A DNA stretch of 64,000 nt from contig JAFGMR010000079.1 in the NCBI GenBank assembly GCA_016927425.1, positions 45,015 through 109,014 on the forward strand, read 5' to 3'. The notes under the pieces are model-generated. The model made no database searches, was not told the DNA's origin, and saw only the letters and a program-made list of their open reading frames with translations. This DNA comes from Methanotrichaceae archaeon (GTDB lineage Archaea; Halobacteriota; Methanosarcinia; Methanotrichales; Methanotrichaceae). This document shows, in pieces, positions 50,939 to 59,468 of this stretch. The position numbers and the translations under genes are program-made. Numbering within the stretch: the first letter of the stretch is position 1; each line of letters begins with the position of its first letter.

Positions 50939-51832
50939 ATGAAGAAGACCCTGTTCGTTCTGGCTCTGGCGGCGGTGGCCATGGCCGGCTGTATTGGGGG
51001 CCCGGGCGAGGAGCAGATCAACGCCACGGAGCTGAAGCAGATGATGGTGGACTCGGTGAAGGTCCTGGAGACATATCGCTTCACCATGGATGTTGAGCAG
51101 AAGATGGATTTCATCAACCACTCATCCAACGAGACAAACGCCTCCAGGGTGGAGATCTCCTCGCGCGGAGAAGGGACAGTGAACCTTCCAGCAAGGGAGC
51201 TGATGGTATCCACGACCAACACGGTGGTCCCCGTGGACGATCCAACGACGCCCAGTCAGACTGAGGAGTCCAAGACATTCATTATTAACGACACCATGTA
51301 CATGTTGATCCAGGGCAACTGGACCAAGCTTTCAATCCCGAACGCCGATCTGATCTGGAGCCAGCAGAACATGGTCCAGAACCAGGTTGCCATGATGAAC
51401 AGCTCGCAGGTGAAGCTGCTTGGATCGGAGAAGGTGGATGGTGCAGACTGCTACATGATCGAGGTCGTGCCTGAGATGAGCACGTTCTCATCCATTCTCT
51501 CTGAGCAGCTTGGCTCATCCATGCCGGTTGCATTCATGAATATGAGCAAGCTATTCGACCAGAGCGAGCTATCCTGGACCGCTTGGGTCACTAAGGAGGA
51601 CCACTTCGTGAAGAAGAGCGACCTCACTATGGTCATGACCCTCACGCCGGATATACTCGGGCTTTCTGCGGATGTCGTGGGCGACTTCGAGATGAATATC
51701 GAGACCAAGGCCACGATATCATATGCAGACTTCAACAAGGATGTGTTGGTAACGCTGCCAGAGGAGGCTTTGGGGGCTTCTCCCCTTCCCCTCTACCCCA
51801 TGGGCATGCCAACGGCGGAGGGACTCGCCTAG
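50939..51832 (+). CDS. Lipoprotein with LppX/DUF6612-like domain
   Basis: From ATG 50939, LFVLALAAVAMAGCIGG is a lipoprotein signal with the lipobox A-M-A-G-C. The mature protein carries N-x-S/T sequons and a long beta-rich domain (TYRFTMDVEQKMDF, LMVSTTNTVVPVDD, GADCYMIEVVPEMSTFSSIL), resembling the extracellular lipid-binding-type fold of DUF6612/LppX proteins. It probably acts at the cell envelope. It is followed directly by a winged-helix gene. Confidence 0.8.
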   Translation: MKKTLFVLALAAVAMAGCIGGPGEEQINATELKQMMVDSVKVLETYRFTMDVEQKMDFINHSSNETNASRVEISSRGEGTVNLPARELMVSTTNTVVPVDDPTTPSQTEESKTFIINDTMYMLIQGNWTKLSIPNADLIWSQQNMVQNQVAMMNSSQVKLLGSEKVDGADCYMIEVVPEMSTFSSILSEQLGSSMPVAFMNMSKLFDQSELSWTAWVTKEDHFVKKSDLTMVMTLTPDILGLSADVVGDFEMNIETKATISYADFNKDVLVTLPEEALGASPLPLYPMGMPTAEGLA

Positions 51833-52300
51833 GTGGTGTGGATGGGCCGCGGCCTCGTGCGGCTCTTCCTCAAGGATAAGCCGGTCTCTGCCCTGCTTGC
51901 TGTAGAGGAGCTACATCCAGCGTATGCAGCACTCGTTGCCAAGCGCATCGACTCGACCTACCCCCATGCGTCAACGGTCCTCTCCGAGCTCGAGAGGGCC
52001 GGCCTCTTGGCGGCAAGGCCCAAGGGAAGGATTCGATATCTCGAGCTCACCGATCGGGGCCGGAGTGTGGCTTCAGCCCTGAGGGCGCTATTAGAGGCAA
52101 TCGAAGAGCCCGATCCCGCCTGGATGAGGATGGGCAGGATCAGAGAGGCCGTTGAGTCGGCAAAGGGCGTGGCTGGGGCGGAGCAACGGGTCGGCCCCTT
52201 TCGCCGCGACCTTGCCATCCTCGCCAAGGAAGGCGGGGATCTTGCAAAGGAAGCTAGGGATTTGGACCGGCAAATCGGCGCGATCCTTGGCGAGGGATGA
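51833..52300 (+). CDS. Winged-helix transcriptional regulator (MarR/PadR-like)
   Basis: AKRIDSTYPHASTVLSELERA (residues split here as AKRIDSTYPHASTVLSELER) and LLAARPKGRIRYLELTDRGR form the recognition helix and wing of a winged-helix domain at about 35-80. A helical C-terminus (GDLAKEARDLDRQIGAILGE) likely forms the dimer. It starts at GTG 51833 immediately after the lipoprotein stop, so it may regulate that gene. Family is clear; class within it is not. Confidence 0.8.
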   Translation: MVWMGRGLVRLFLKDKPVSALLAVEELHPAYAALVAKRIDSTYPHASTVLSELERAGLLAARPKGRIRYLELTDRGRSVASALRALLEAIEEPDPAWMRMGRIREAVESAKGVAGAEQRVGPFRRDLAILAKEGGDLAKEARDLDRQIGAILGEG

Positions 52301-52406
52301 GAGGCCTCACGGAATCAGCATCGGCGCTATCGATCTTATCGATCCTTCTCGCCAATCGCTCTTTTGGCGTCTTTCGACAGACCTTGCATCCGAATCCAGG
52401 GGAACC

Positions 52407-52452
52407 TTTTTATAGAAGATCAAACATCCTGCTCCCGCGAAGATAGAGGAGG
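52407..52452 (+). promoter_or_regulatory. Thermosome promoter and ribosome-binding site
   Basis: TTTTTATAG (52407-52414) is a TATA element preceded by GGAACC, a possible BRE. GAGGAGG (52446-52452) is a perfect ribosome-binding site eight bases before ATG 52461. Confidence 0.65.
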
Positions 52453-52460
52453 ATTTCATA

Positions 52461-54164
52461 ATGGCAGGACTTAGCGGAGTGCCGATACTGATTCTGAAGG
52501 AGGGCACGCGTCAGGATAAGGGGCGAGAGGCTATCACCAAGAACATCATGGCAGCCCGGGCGGTTGCCAATGCAGTGCGAAGCACACTTGGGCCGAAGGG
52601 CATGGACAAGATGATGGTGGACTCCCTTGGAGATATCACCGTTACCAATGACGGCGTGACCATCCTGAAGGAGATGGATGTTGAGCATCCCGCAGCCAAG
52701 ATGATCGTGGAGGCGGCAAAGACCCAGGACAAGGAGGTGGGCGACGGCACCACCACGACTGCAGTGCTTGCAGGCGAGTTCTTGAAGAAGGCCGAGGATC
52801 TGATCGGCCAGGGCGTCCATCCCACGGTCATCGTCGGCGGATACCGCATGGCAAGCCAGAAGGCCCTGGAGATCCTCAAATCGATGGCATTCGAGGTCTC
52901 GGAGAAGGATCGTGATCTCCTGGAGAAGATCTCGATCACGGCCATGACCGGCAAGGAGAGCGAGTCGGCCGAGGGCAAGATGGCCAAGTTCGCCGTGGAT
53001 ATCGTGCTTGCTGCCGTGCAGGATCAGGATGGCAAGAAGACGGTGGACCTCGATGACGTTACAGTTGAGAAGAAGGTGGGCGAGTCGGTGGACGACTCAG
53101 AGATCATCAGGGGCGTTTTGATCGACAAGGAACGAGTCCACTCGACAATGCCGCGAAGGATCGAGAAGGCCAAGATCGCCCTCCTCGGAGTGGCGATAGA
53201 GATGAAGGATACCGAGACCAAGGCGGAGATCACGATCACCAAGTCGGACCAGTTCAGGCTCTTCATGGATCATGAGAAGCAGGTCATCAAGGAGATCGTT
53301 GACAAGGTGCTGGCAACGGGGGCCAATGTGGTCTTCTGTCAGAAGGGGATCGACGACCTGGCTCAGCACTACCTCTCTAAGGCGGGCGTGATGGCGTTTC
53401 GGCGCATCACAAAGAAGGATCTCAAGCGCCTCTCCAAGGCCACCGGGGCAAACATCGTGACGAGCCTTGACGTTCTGACCCCCGAGGATCTGGGCGAGGC
53501 AGATCTCGTCGAGGAGAGGCATGTGGGTGTCGGTGTGCTCACGGCGGTCACGGGCTGCAAGAATTCCGAGGTCATCTCTCTTCTCATGCGGGGAGGCACC
53601 AAGCAGGTCCTCGATGGATCCGAGAGAGCCCTCGACGACGCTATGCATGCCGTTGCAACTGCGATCGAGGACCGAAACCTCGTCGCTGGTGGAGGGGCAC
53701 CGGAGGTCGAGATTGCGCTTCGCCTGAGGGAGTACGCGGCAACGCTGAAGGGGCGAGAGCAGCTTGCAGTCACAAAGTTCGCCGAGGCGATGGAGGTCAT
53801 CCCAAAGGCGCTTGCCGAGAACGCCGGCTTCAGCTCCATCGATAAGCTCGTTTCCCTGAAGAGCAGCCACGAGAGGAACAAGAACGCCGGGTTGAACGCA
53901 TACACCGGCGAGATCGTGGATATGCGGAAGATGGGCGTAGTCGAGCCGCTGAAGGTGAAGGTACAGGCGATAACCTCCGCCTCCGAGGCCGCCAACATGG
54001 TGCTTCGAATAGACGACGTCATCACCTCCAAGAGGTCGAACGCTGATCAGGAGCGAGCGGCCAAGCAGATGATGGCTGCCAACATGGGCAGCATGGGGGG
54101 AATGGGTGGCATGGGTGGAATGCCAGGCATGGGCGGAATGGGCGGCTATCCAGGGATGATGTGA
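52461..54164 (+). CDS. Thermosome subunit (group II chaperonin)
   Basis: Group II chaperonins fold proteins in a built-in-lid double ring. Motifs: TLGPKGMDKMMVDSLGDITV, ITNDG-like VTNDGVTILKEMDVEHPA, GDGTTTTAVLAGE (ATP-binding), and the apical region ending GGGAPEVEIALRLREYA. The C-terminus is the Gly-Met tail (MGGMGGMGGM-type repeats, about 540-566). Length 567 aa is usual. Strong promoter signals fit high, heat-inducible expression. Other paralogues probably exist outside the window. Confidence 0.97.
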   Translation: MAGLSGVPILILKEGTRQDKGREAITKNIMAARAVANAVRSTLGPKGMDKMMVDSLGDITVTNDGVTILKEMDVEHPAAKMIVEAAKTQDKEVGDGTTTTAVLAGEFLKKAEDLIGQGVHPTVIVGGYRMASQKALEILKSMAFEVSEKDRDLLEKISITAMTGKESESAEGKMAKFAVDIVLAAVQDQDGKKTVDLDDVTVEKKVGESVDDSEIIRGVLIDKERVHSTMPRRIEKAKIALLGVAIEMKDTETKAEITITKSDQFRLFMDHEKQVIKEIVDKVLATGANVVFCQKGIDDLAQHYLSKAGVMAFRRITKKDLKRLSKATGANIVTSLDVLTPEDLGEADLVEERHVGVGVLTAVTGCKNSEVISLLMRGGTKQVLDGSERALDDAMHAVATAIEDRNLVAGGGAPEVEIALRLREYAATLKGREQLAVTKFAEAMEVIPKALAENAGFSSIDKLVSLKSSHERNKNAGLNAYTGEIVDMRKMGVVEPLKVKVQAITSASEAANMVLRIDDVITSKRSNADQERAAKQMMAANMGSMGGMGGMGGMPGMGGMGGYPGMM

Positions 54165-54509
54165 TCGGGGGAAGACTATCCCCCATATCCCTTCCATTTT
54201 CTTCGATGCATTCAGATCAGATCTTCGATCCTTGCTGGCTTCATCCGACCCCCCATTCTTTCAGACATATAGAGCCTGTGCCTATCGATTTGTTGTGCCT
54301 AATCAATTGGGAACTCAGGATCCGATCATCGTGCGAGGCGGCCCGGCCAGGGAAATAGCACACAAACCAAAATGTTTATTACCATGTATGTTGTACTATT
54401 GGGTGGGTGAGTAATCGCCCCGACCTCCATCGCCTTCGAGCAGGAAGGGATAGGATTGCCGAAGATGGGGGGACTTCCCCCCACCTCTCCTTAAGGCTCC
54501 GTAAGATCC
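54165..54509. other. Gap between the thermosome and Ogg genes, with two hairpins
   Basis: Two G/C hairpins flank the region: GGGGGA (54167-54172) with TCCCCC (54179-54184), followed by a T-rich string, ends the thermosome transcript; TGGGGGG (54466-54472) with CCCCCCA (54477-54483) lies just beyond the Ogg stop. The sequence between them shows no gene or RNA that I recognise. Confidence 0.5.
54167..54200 (+). terminator. Thermosome terminator hairpin
   Basis: GGGGGAAGACTATCCCCC (54167-54184) can fold into a six-base-pair stem and is followed by CCTTCCATTTTC, a T-rich tail. Confidence 0.55.
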
Positions 54510-55160
54510 TCATTTGAATATCTCCCCCGTCTCCCTGTACCAGAGCAGCAGGTCGAGATCGCCCATGGGGATCGCCGTTCGCAAGGAGAGCTCTCTCATC
54601 CTCGCTTCCACCTCTAGATAACGACTTCGAGATAGTGAGCTCGGCATCTCATGAACCGCCCCCAGACGCAGAAGGTTTCGGAGGATATGGCGGTCCAGTA
54701 TTGCCAGATCCTCGCCGAGGCCGATGTTTCGCAGGAAGTGGCTGGCCTCCTTGAAGCCCATTCCTAAAATGTTTCTCACCAGCCATTCCCGAGCTTCATA
54801 TGGGTCGTCGAACTCCTGCAATGTCGCGCGCAGTCGGCCTTCCCGGCCTAGCTCTTCCATGGCCTTGCAGATGTACTCGGCCTTTCGATACTTGAACCGG
54901 ACCCCCACCAGCTCCTCTTGAACCTGACCTGGCACTCCGTCCCGAAGAAGTCCCTTCTCGCAGAGGTTCATAACGGCTGCCCAGCATGTCCGAGCCCTGG
55001 ATTGCGGGGTCAAGAGGCAGAAGATCAGCTCTTTTTGGATATCCGAGTCCCTTCCGTCCTCCCAGATACCTCGAAATTCCGAAAGCCTGGCCTGGATCTT
55101 GTCCCTCATCGGGGGGTAGAGCTCTCTTAGCTCCTCAATGCCCAACTCGTCGAGCGCCAT
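54510..55160 (-). CDS. Archaeal Ogg2-type DNA glycosylase/lyase
   Basis: ELIFCLLTPQSRARTCWAAV is the family's N-terminal signature; the helix-hairpin-helix region NILGMGFKEASHFLRNIGLG carries the Lys (in KEASHFL) that forms the Schiff base; LAILDRHILRNLLRLG contains the conserved Asp. These enzymes remove 8-oxoguanine and nick the AP site. Length 216 aa matches Ogg2. A separate hairpin lies just past the stop (54466-54483). Confidence 0.9.
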   Translation of the reverse strand: MALDELGIEELRELYPPMRDKIQARLSEFRGIWEDGRDSDIQKELIFCLLTPQSRARTCWAAVMNLCEKGLLRDGVPGQVQEELVGVRFKYRKAEYICKAMEELGREGRLRATLQEFDDPYEAREWLVRNILGMGFKEASHFLRNIGLGEDLAILDRHILRNLLRLGAVHEMPSSLSRSRYLEVEARMRELSLRTAIPMGDLDLLLWYRETGEIFK

Positions 55161-55276
55161 TTATTCCCCCTAGGACAGCAAGGCTATTTAGGGATTGTCT
55201 GGCCGTCTATCTCAACCGCACATCCAGAAATCACGTCCCTTGGCCTTGGGGTGGATGATTGGACCATCTCGCTCCT

Positions 55277-57418
55277 TTAGGCCGCAATCCTCGATGCGAT
55301 ATCCTTCTCCACAGCGCATGCGCCGATCTTCTCGGCGAGCTTTGCGAGGACCTCCTTTCTCATGCCGGAGACGAACTTGATCGATCCTACGACGAGGTGA
55401 CCCCCGCCGTTTACGCCACCGCTTGGGATCTCGACATTTAGCTCCCTGACCATCTGGGGGATGTTCATCAGGACGCCTCGGCTCCGCAGCACTGCGAAGT
55501 CCGGTCCATAGCCGATCGTGACGACCGGCTTTCTGTCGTACTTCAGGCATAGTCGGTCGTGTACCTCGCCCGAGGTCTTTCCAGGCGGGGGGAAGGTGAA
55601 CTTGTGGGCGAAGTTCTCGACGTCGAGGACGTTCATGATCACGCCGTTAGGAAGCTTCGTGCTCTTGACGTTCCCTAAGCTTGCTCGGAGCTGATCCTCT
55701 ATTGCTGCGTTCGCCTGGTCGCAGAGGAGGGCGACCACCCTTTGGTGGCGGTCGAGCCTGCCCAGGCAGAGGATATCGTTCATGAGCCCTCGGCCATCGT
55801 TGAACCTGAGCCAGAAGGCCTCGTAATCTACCGCAAGGGCGATCTTTTTCAGGTCCTCCAGGGAGAATCGATCCTTTACGAGCTCTATGTACCTACCCGC
55901 CTCGGGGGCCTCTGAGCGGTCGCCGACCGCCGATATCGCCGCTAGATGCTTGACTTTATCCTCCGAGTTCGGGTCTATCATCCTTGCGATCTCCACCCCT
56001 AGCATCCCTGTCGTGATGCCGAAGTCGCCCCCTGCGTGGGCTGGGTTCACGTGGGCTATGAGATACTGGTCGACTGCCTCATCTGGGTGGTGGTGGTCGA
56101 CTACGAGCATATCGAGCCCATAGATCTGGGCCTGCTTCATGGCTGGGACATCTTCCTCGGTTGAGCCGTTGTCCATGAGCACTATCAGTGGCATCTTCTG
56201 GCCGTGCCTGGCCTGATCCTCGAGGGCGTATGTGAGGTCCTTTGTGATATCCTCTAGCTCGTAGAAGGGGGCCTTCGAGGGGGCACGTCTGTAGTTGTAG
56301 TACTCGGCATCAGGCCCTCCTACTTCGCGGATCAGCGGAAGAATGGCGGTCTCCACGGCTACGGCTGAGGAGATCCCGTCGGCATCGGCATGATGTCTGA
56401 GAACGATCGGCCTTGACTTGAATATGGCCCTTCTGATCTCCTTTGCTACATCCTTCATCTTGGGCCGCAGACGGGAGATGATATCGCTCTCGACGAGCAA
56501 GGGGGGGTCATAGGGTTCAGCCCTCCCGTCGATGGAGCGCTCTATCTGGTCCTTAACCTTGGTTGCATCTCCTCCGAAGAGCTGCTTCATCGACCTTATC
56601 TCGACCTGTACCTGGTTGTTCCTTGTGCTGACCTCGCCTACTAGCTGGACCATCATCTCCGAGTCTATCGCAGGATATGCCCTGACGCCGGCCTTCTCGA
56701 AGGCCGCGCATGAGACGACGCCGCTTGCATCGGCCACTGTGAAGATCGTGGGCCCGCCGGTTTGCTTGACCTGGATCACCTCTCCCCTCATGCAGACCGG
56801 CTTTCCGATGTTCTTCGATAGATCGACTGCCCTTGTCACCGGCAGGTCCTTCTCCTGGGTTATGAGGTGATGCTCCTTGACCTCGACTGGCTCCAGCTCG
56901 ATATTTCCGTTAGGGGCTACGCTCCTTACGATGACGTAGATGGAATCGCCCATCTCAGGCCGGCTCTTGAGGTACTTGTTGTGGGCAAGGCCTCTCACCC
57001 TATCGCTCAGGTCGACGAATGCACCGAAGTTGGCAAGGCCTGATACCTTCCCCTGGTAGATCCCCCCAATCTCGACATCTCCGCTGTCGCATGACTGATC
57101 GAGGATCCTTACAAGCGGCTTGGTGGAGCACTTTGGGCATAGCTCACCCTTGGTCGAGAGCTTTGCGCCGCATACGAGGCAGAGGAAGGCCCGCCCAAGG
57201 CCCCCGCAGGCCTCGCAGCTCTCCGTCTGCGGGATGACGCCTGTTCCCTTGCAGACGGCGCATCGGGTGGATCCCGCCTGGATGAGCTCGCTTATGTCGC
57301 TATCCCTCGCCTCGCCCAGGCTGATCGAATCGGTCTTGCCGGTCCCTTTGCAGTTTGGGCAGGGCTGCTCTCCCACCTGGAGGTATCCCTTGCCCTGGCA
57401 TCTCTCGCACAGCTTCAT
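55277..57418 (-). CDS. DHH-family phosphoesterase with zinc-finger and OB-fold domains
   Basis: N-terminal DnaJ-type zinc repeats (CERCQGKGY, CPNCKGTGK, CAVCKGTGV, CEACGGLGR) and CLVCGAKLS/CPKC are followed by an S1/OB domain (GGIYQGKVSGLANFGAFVDL), a second OB domain and a DHH nuclease: VLRHHADADGISSAVAVE, LIVLMDNGSTEED, VVDHHHPDE and a DHHA1-like end (GGVNGGGHLVVGSIKF). Archaeal RecJ-like proteins of this type degrade DNA or RNA from the 5' end; the exact substrate is open. ATG 57418 suits the first zinc Cys; TTG 57439 is alternative. Confidence 0.88.
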   Translation of the reverse strand: MKLCERCQGKGYLQVGEQPCPNCKGTGKTDSISLGEARDSDISELIQAGSTRCAVCKGTGVIPQTESCEACGGLGRAFLCLVCGAKLSTKGELCPKCSTKPLVRILDQSCDSGDVEIGGIYQGKVSGLANFGAFVDLSDRVRGLAHNKYLKSRPEMGDSIYVIVRSVAPNGNIELEPVEVKEHHLITQEKDLPVTRAVDLSKNIGKPVCMRGEVIQVKQTGGPTIFTVADASGVVSCAAFEKAGVRAYPAIDSEMMVQLVGEVSTRNNQVQVEIRSMKQLFGGDATKVKDQIERSIDGRAEPYDPPLLVESDIISRLRPKMKDVAKEIRRAIFKSRPIVLRHHADADGISSAVAVETAILPLIREVGGPDAEYYNYRRAPSKAPFYELEDITKDLTYALEDQARHGQKMPLIVLMDNGSTEEDVPAMKQAQIYGLDMLVVDHHHPDEAVDQYLIAHVNPAHAGGDFGITTGMLGVEIARMIDPNSEDKVKHLAAISAVGDRSEAPEAGRYIELVKDRFSLEDLKKIALAVDYEAFWLRFNDGRGLMNDILCLGRLDRHQRVVALLCDQANAAIEDQLRASLGNVKSTKLPNGVIMNVLDVENFAHKFTFPPPGKTSGEVHDRLCLKYDRKPVVTIGYGPDFAVLRSRGVLMNIPQMVRELNVEIPSGGVNGGGHLVVGSIKFVSGMRKEVLAKLAEKIGACAVEKDIASRIAA

Positions 57419-57607
57419 CGGTTGGCCAACTGTGCCCAAGGGATTTATCGATTTTGGAGGGAGGGCTCTGCAGGGGGGGGTGCTCTACGGATGGGGAGCT
57501 CTTACGGAAGGAGGGCTCAAAGGAATCGAGGCTCGGGTGAAGAGGGGGGCTCGAAGGACGGGATCTGACGGAATGGATTATTAGGGAGCCCGTTGCATCC
57601 CGCGCTC

Positions 57608-58195
57608 ATGCGAGTTGTGGTTCTGAGGCTTGGCCATAGGCCAGAGAGGGACAAGAGGATCACCACCCATGTGGGGCTTGTCTCCCGGGCTCTTGGTGCT
57701 GAGGAGATGCTCTTGACGGGCCGCGACGACGGCGTCGTTGCAAGCCTCGACGATGTGGCCTCGAGGTGGGGCGGGGGCTTTCGAGTGCGCCAGGGGGTCC
57801 GCTGGAAGGACGAGCTTCGCCGCTTCAAGGAGGCGGGAGGGATGATCGTCCACCTCACGATGTACGGCCTCGGCCTCGCGCAGGCTATGCCGGAGATCAA
57901 GGAGGCTTACAAAAGTTGTGACATCATGGTTGTAGTCGGCGCGGAGAAGGTGCCGGGAGCGGTTTATGGGATCGCCGACTGGAACCTCGCGGTTGGAGGC
58001 CAGCCGCACTCTGAGGTTGCCGCCCTTGCGATATTCCTGGACCGGCTGATGGATGGACGAGAGCTCGATTGCGAGTTTCCAGGCGGGATGAGGATCGTTC
58101 CAACGATTCGGGGAAAGCGGATCTCGAATGCATCGGAGGCAGCATCGAAGGAAGCGTCAGAGGACGAAATCGCAGGCGTTGGCCAGGAGCCATGA
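57608..58195 (+). CDS. trm56: tRNA (cytidine(56)-2'-O)-methyltransferase Trm56
   Basis: A SPOUT methyltransferase that adds 2'-O-methyl to C56 in archaeal T-loops. MRVVVLRLGHRPERDKRITT is the diagnostic start; HLTMYGLGLAQAMPEI and VGAEKVPGAVYGIADWNLAV form the knot and SAM pocket. ATG 57608 gives 195 aa. It diverges from the DHH gene and overlaps the ATP-grasp gene by four bases. With Pus10 and TrmY (43030-45014) three of the enzymes acting on T-loop positions 54-56 are in this window. Confidence 0.93.
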   Translation: MRVVVLRLGHRPERDKRITTHVGLVSRALGAEEMLLTGRDDGVVASLDDVASRWGGGFRVRQGVRWKDELRRFKEAGGMIVHLTMYGLGLAQAMPEIKEAYKSCDIMVVVGAEKVPGAVYGIADWNLAVGGQPHSEVAALAIFLDRLMDGRELDCEFPGGMRIVPTIRGKRISNASEAASKEASEDEIAGVGQEP

Positions 58196-59307
58196 AGGTC
58201 CTCTTGATCGGGCAGAGCGTAAGACACATCGCGCGCTCTGCAGCCCTTGCGGGCCACGAGGTCGTGGCAGCCGAGTGTTACTGCGATCTCGATCTCTTCG
58301 ACTATGTACGCGAGGCAATCGAGCTTTCCCTTCCGGTAGGTGGCGGCTCGCTTCGGCTATCCGCTGAGGCGATCAGCTCCCTCGTCGATCGCATCCGTCC
58401 AGAGGCAGTCGTCCTCGGGCCGGGGCTCGAGGGGATCGACCTTCCAGCAGGGCAGTTTGTGGCGAACAATCCCCCGCGGCTTGCAGCTCAGGTCTCGGAC
58501 AAGCTCTGGCTCGCGCGCTGGCTCGACCGGCAGGGCTTTCCAGCGATCCCGACATCCCTCGCCGGGTCTTCGATGGAGCCGCCATTCGTCGAAAAGCCGC
58601 GCCGCGGCGCAGGCGGCGTGGGGGGCCGCATCGTTTCGGATCAAGCGGCCCTGCCGCCGGCGGGCTCGGAGATGATAGTCCAGCCGTACATCAAGGGCAT
58701 CTCCGCAAGCGTCTCCCTCATATCGGATGGGAGCCGTGCGGTTGCCATTGCGGCAAACGAGCAGCTAGTAGGAGAAGGCTGGCTTGGGGCTGAAGGCTTT
58801 CTCTACTGCGGAAACATAACGCCCCTCGATCCCTCCCTCGGGGACGCCCGGGAGATGATCGGGATCGCAGAGGAGGTAGTCGGCCGCCTCGGCCTCATAG
58901 GCTCAAACGGCGTCGATTTCATACTGACCGGGGAGGGGCCTGTGGTCGTCGAGGTGAACCCCCGCTTCCAGGGAAGCCTCGATGCCGTTGAGCTTGCTAC
59001 AGGGATGAACGTCTTCGAGGCCCATCTCGCCGCGTTCTCGGGCAGACTGCCGAGGCCTGCCCCCCCGAGGCGGACCGCCGGCCGGGCGCTCACCTACGCC
59101 TCCGGGGATCATGCAATCGATCGGGATCTGCGCCTCGATGTGGAGGGGCTCGTCGACGTCCCCCGGCCAGGGTCGCGGATCGCAAAGGGCGGCTACCTCG
59201 CCTCGATCCTGGCGATTGCCGGCGGAAGGGATGCTACGCTAAAGCTGCTGAAAATGAGAAAGGGGCAATTGGACAAGGCGCTTGGCTACCAGGAGACCGC
59301 GCGGTAG
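58192..59307 (+). CDS. ATP-grasp family carboxylate-amine ligase-like protein
   Basis: This 371-aa protein matches the ATP-grasp pattern: FVEKPRRGAGGVGGRIVSD (ATP lysine and Gly loop, about 127-145), IVQPYIKGISASVSLISDG and VVVEVNPRFQGSLDAVELA, with the metal-binding Glu/Asn. It resembles COG2232-type archaeal enzymes, near the tyramine-glutamate ligase MfnD in sequence type but not assignable to it. ATG 58192 overlaps the trm56 stop (ATGA). The substrate is unknown; pairing with trm56 may be only operonic. Confidence 0.85.
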   Translation: MKVLLIGQSVRHIARSAALAGHEVVAAECYCDLDLFDYVREAIELSLPVGGGSLRLSAEAISSLVDRIRPEAVVLGPGLEGIDLPAGQFVANNPPRLAAQVSDKLWLARWLDRQGFPAIPTSLAGSSMEPPFVEKPRRGAGGVGGRIVSDQAALPPAGSEMIVQPYIKGISASVSLISDGSRAVAIAANEQLVGEGWLGAEGFLYCGNITPLDPSLGDAREMIGIAEEVVGRLGLIGSNGVDFILTGEGPVVVEVNPRFQGSLDAVELATGMNVFEAHLAAFSGRLPRPAPPRRTAGRALTYASGDHAIDRDLRLDVEGLVDVPRPGSRIAKGGYLASILAIAGGRDATLKLLKMRKGQLDKALGYQETAR

Positions 59308-59468
59308 AGCCAGTTTGCAAGCAGCGTCCACAATCGGGTGAACCCGCTTCCGGTCTCGAGCTTCTCTTTATCCTTCTCGGAGTACTTATCGGACTTCATC
59401 CAGGACATGCTGTTCGGCTCTGCGGGCTGGAGATATAACGGTGGCGGTGAGGCGATCGGGTGGGGGGG

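Noticed and set aside
54100..54164. Gly-Gly-Met repeat in the thermosome end
   Set aside because: A normal disordered tail of group II chaperonins, not a mobile or unstable repeat.
53097..54197. Long minus-strand ORF across the thermosome gene
   Set aside because: The plus-strand frame is an unmistakable chaperonin; the antisense ORF is a product of high GC and skewed codon use and shows no motif.
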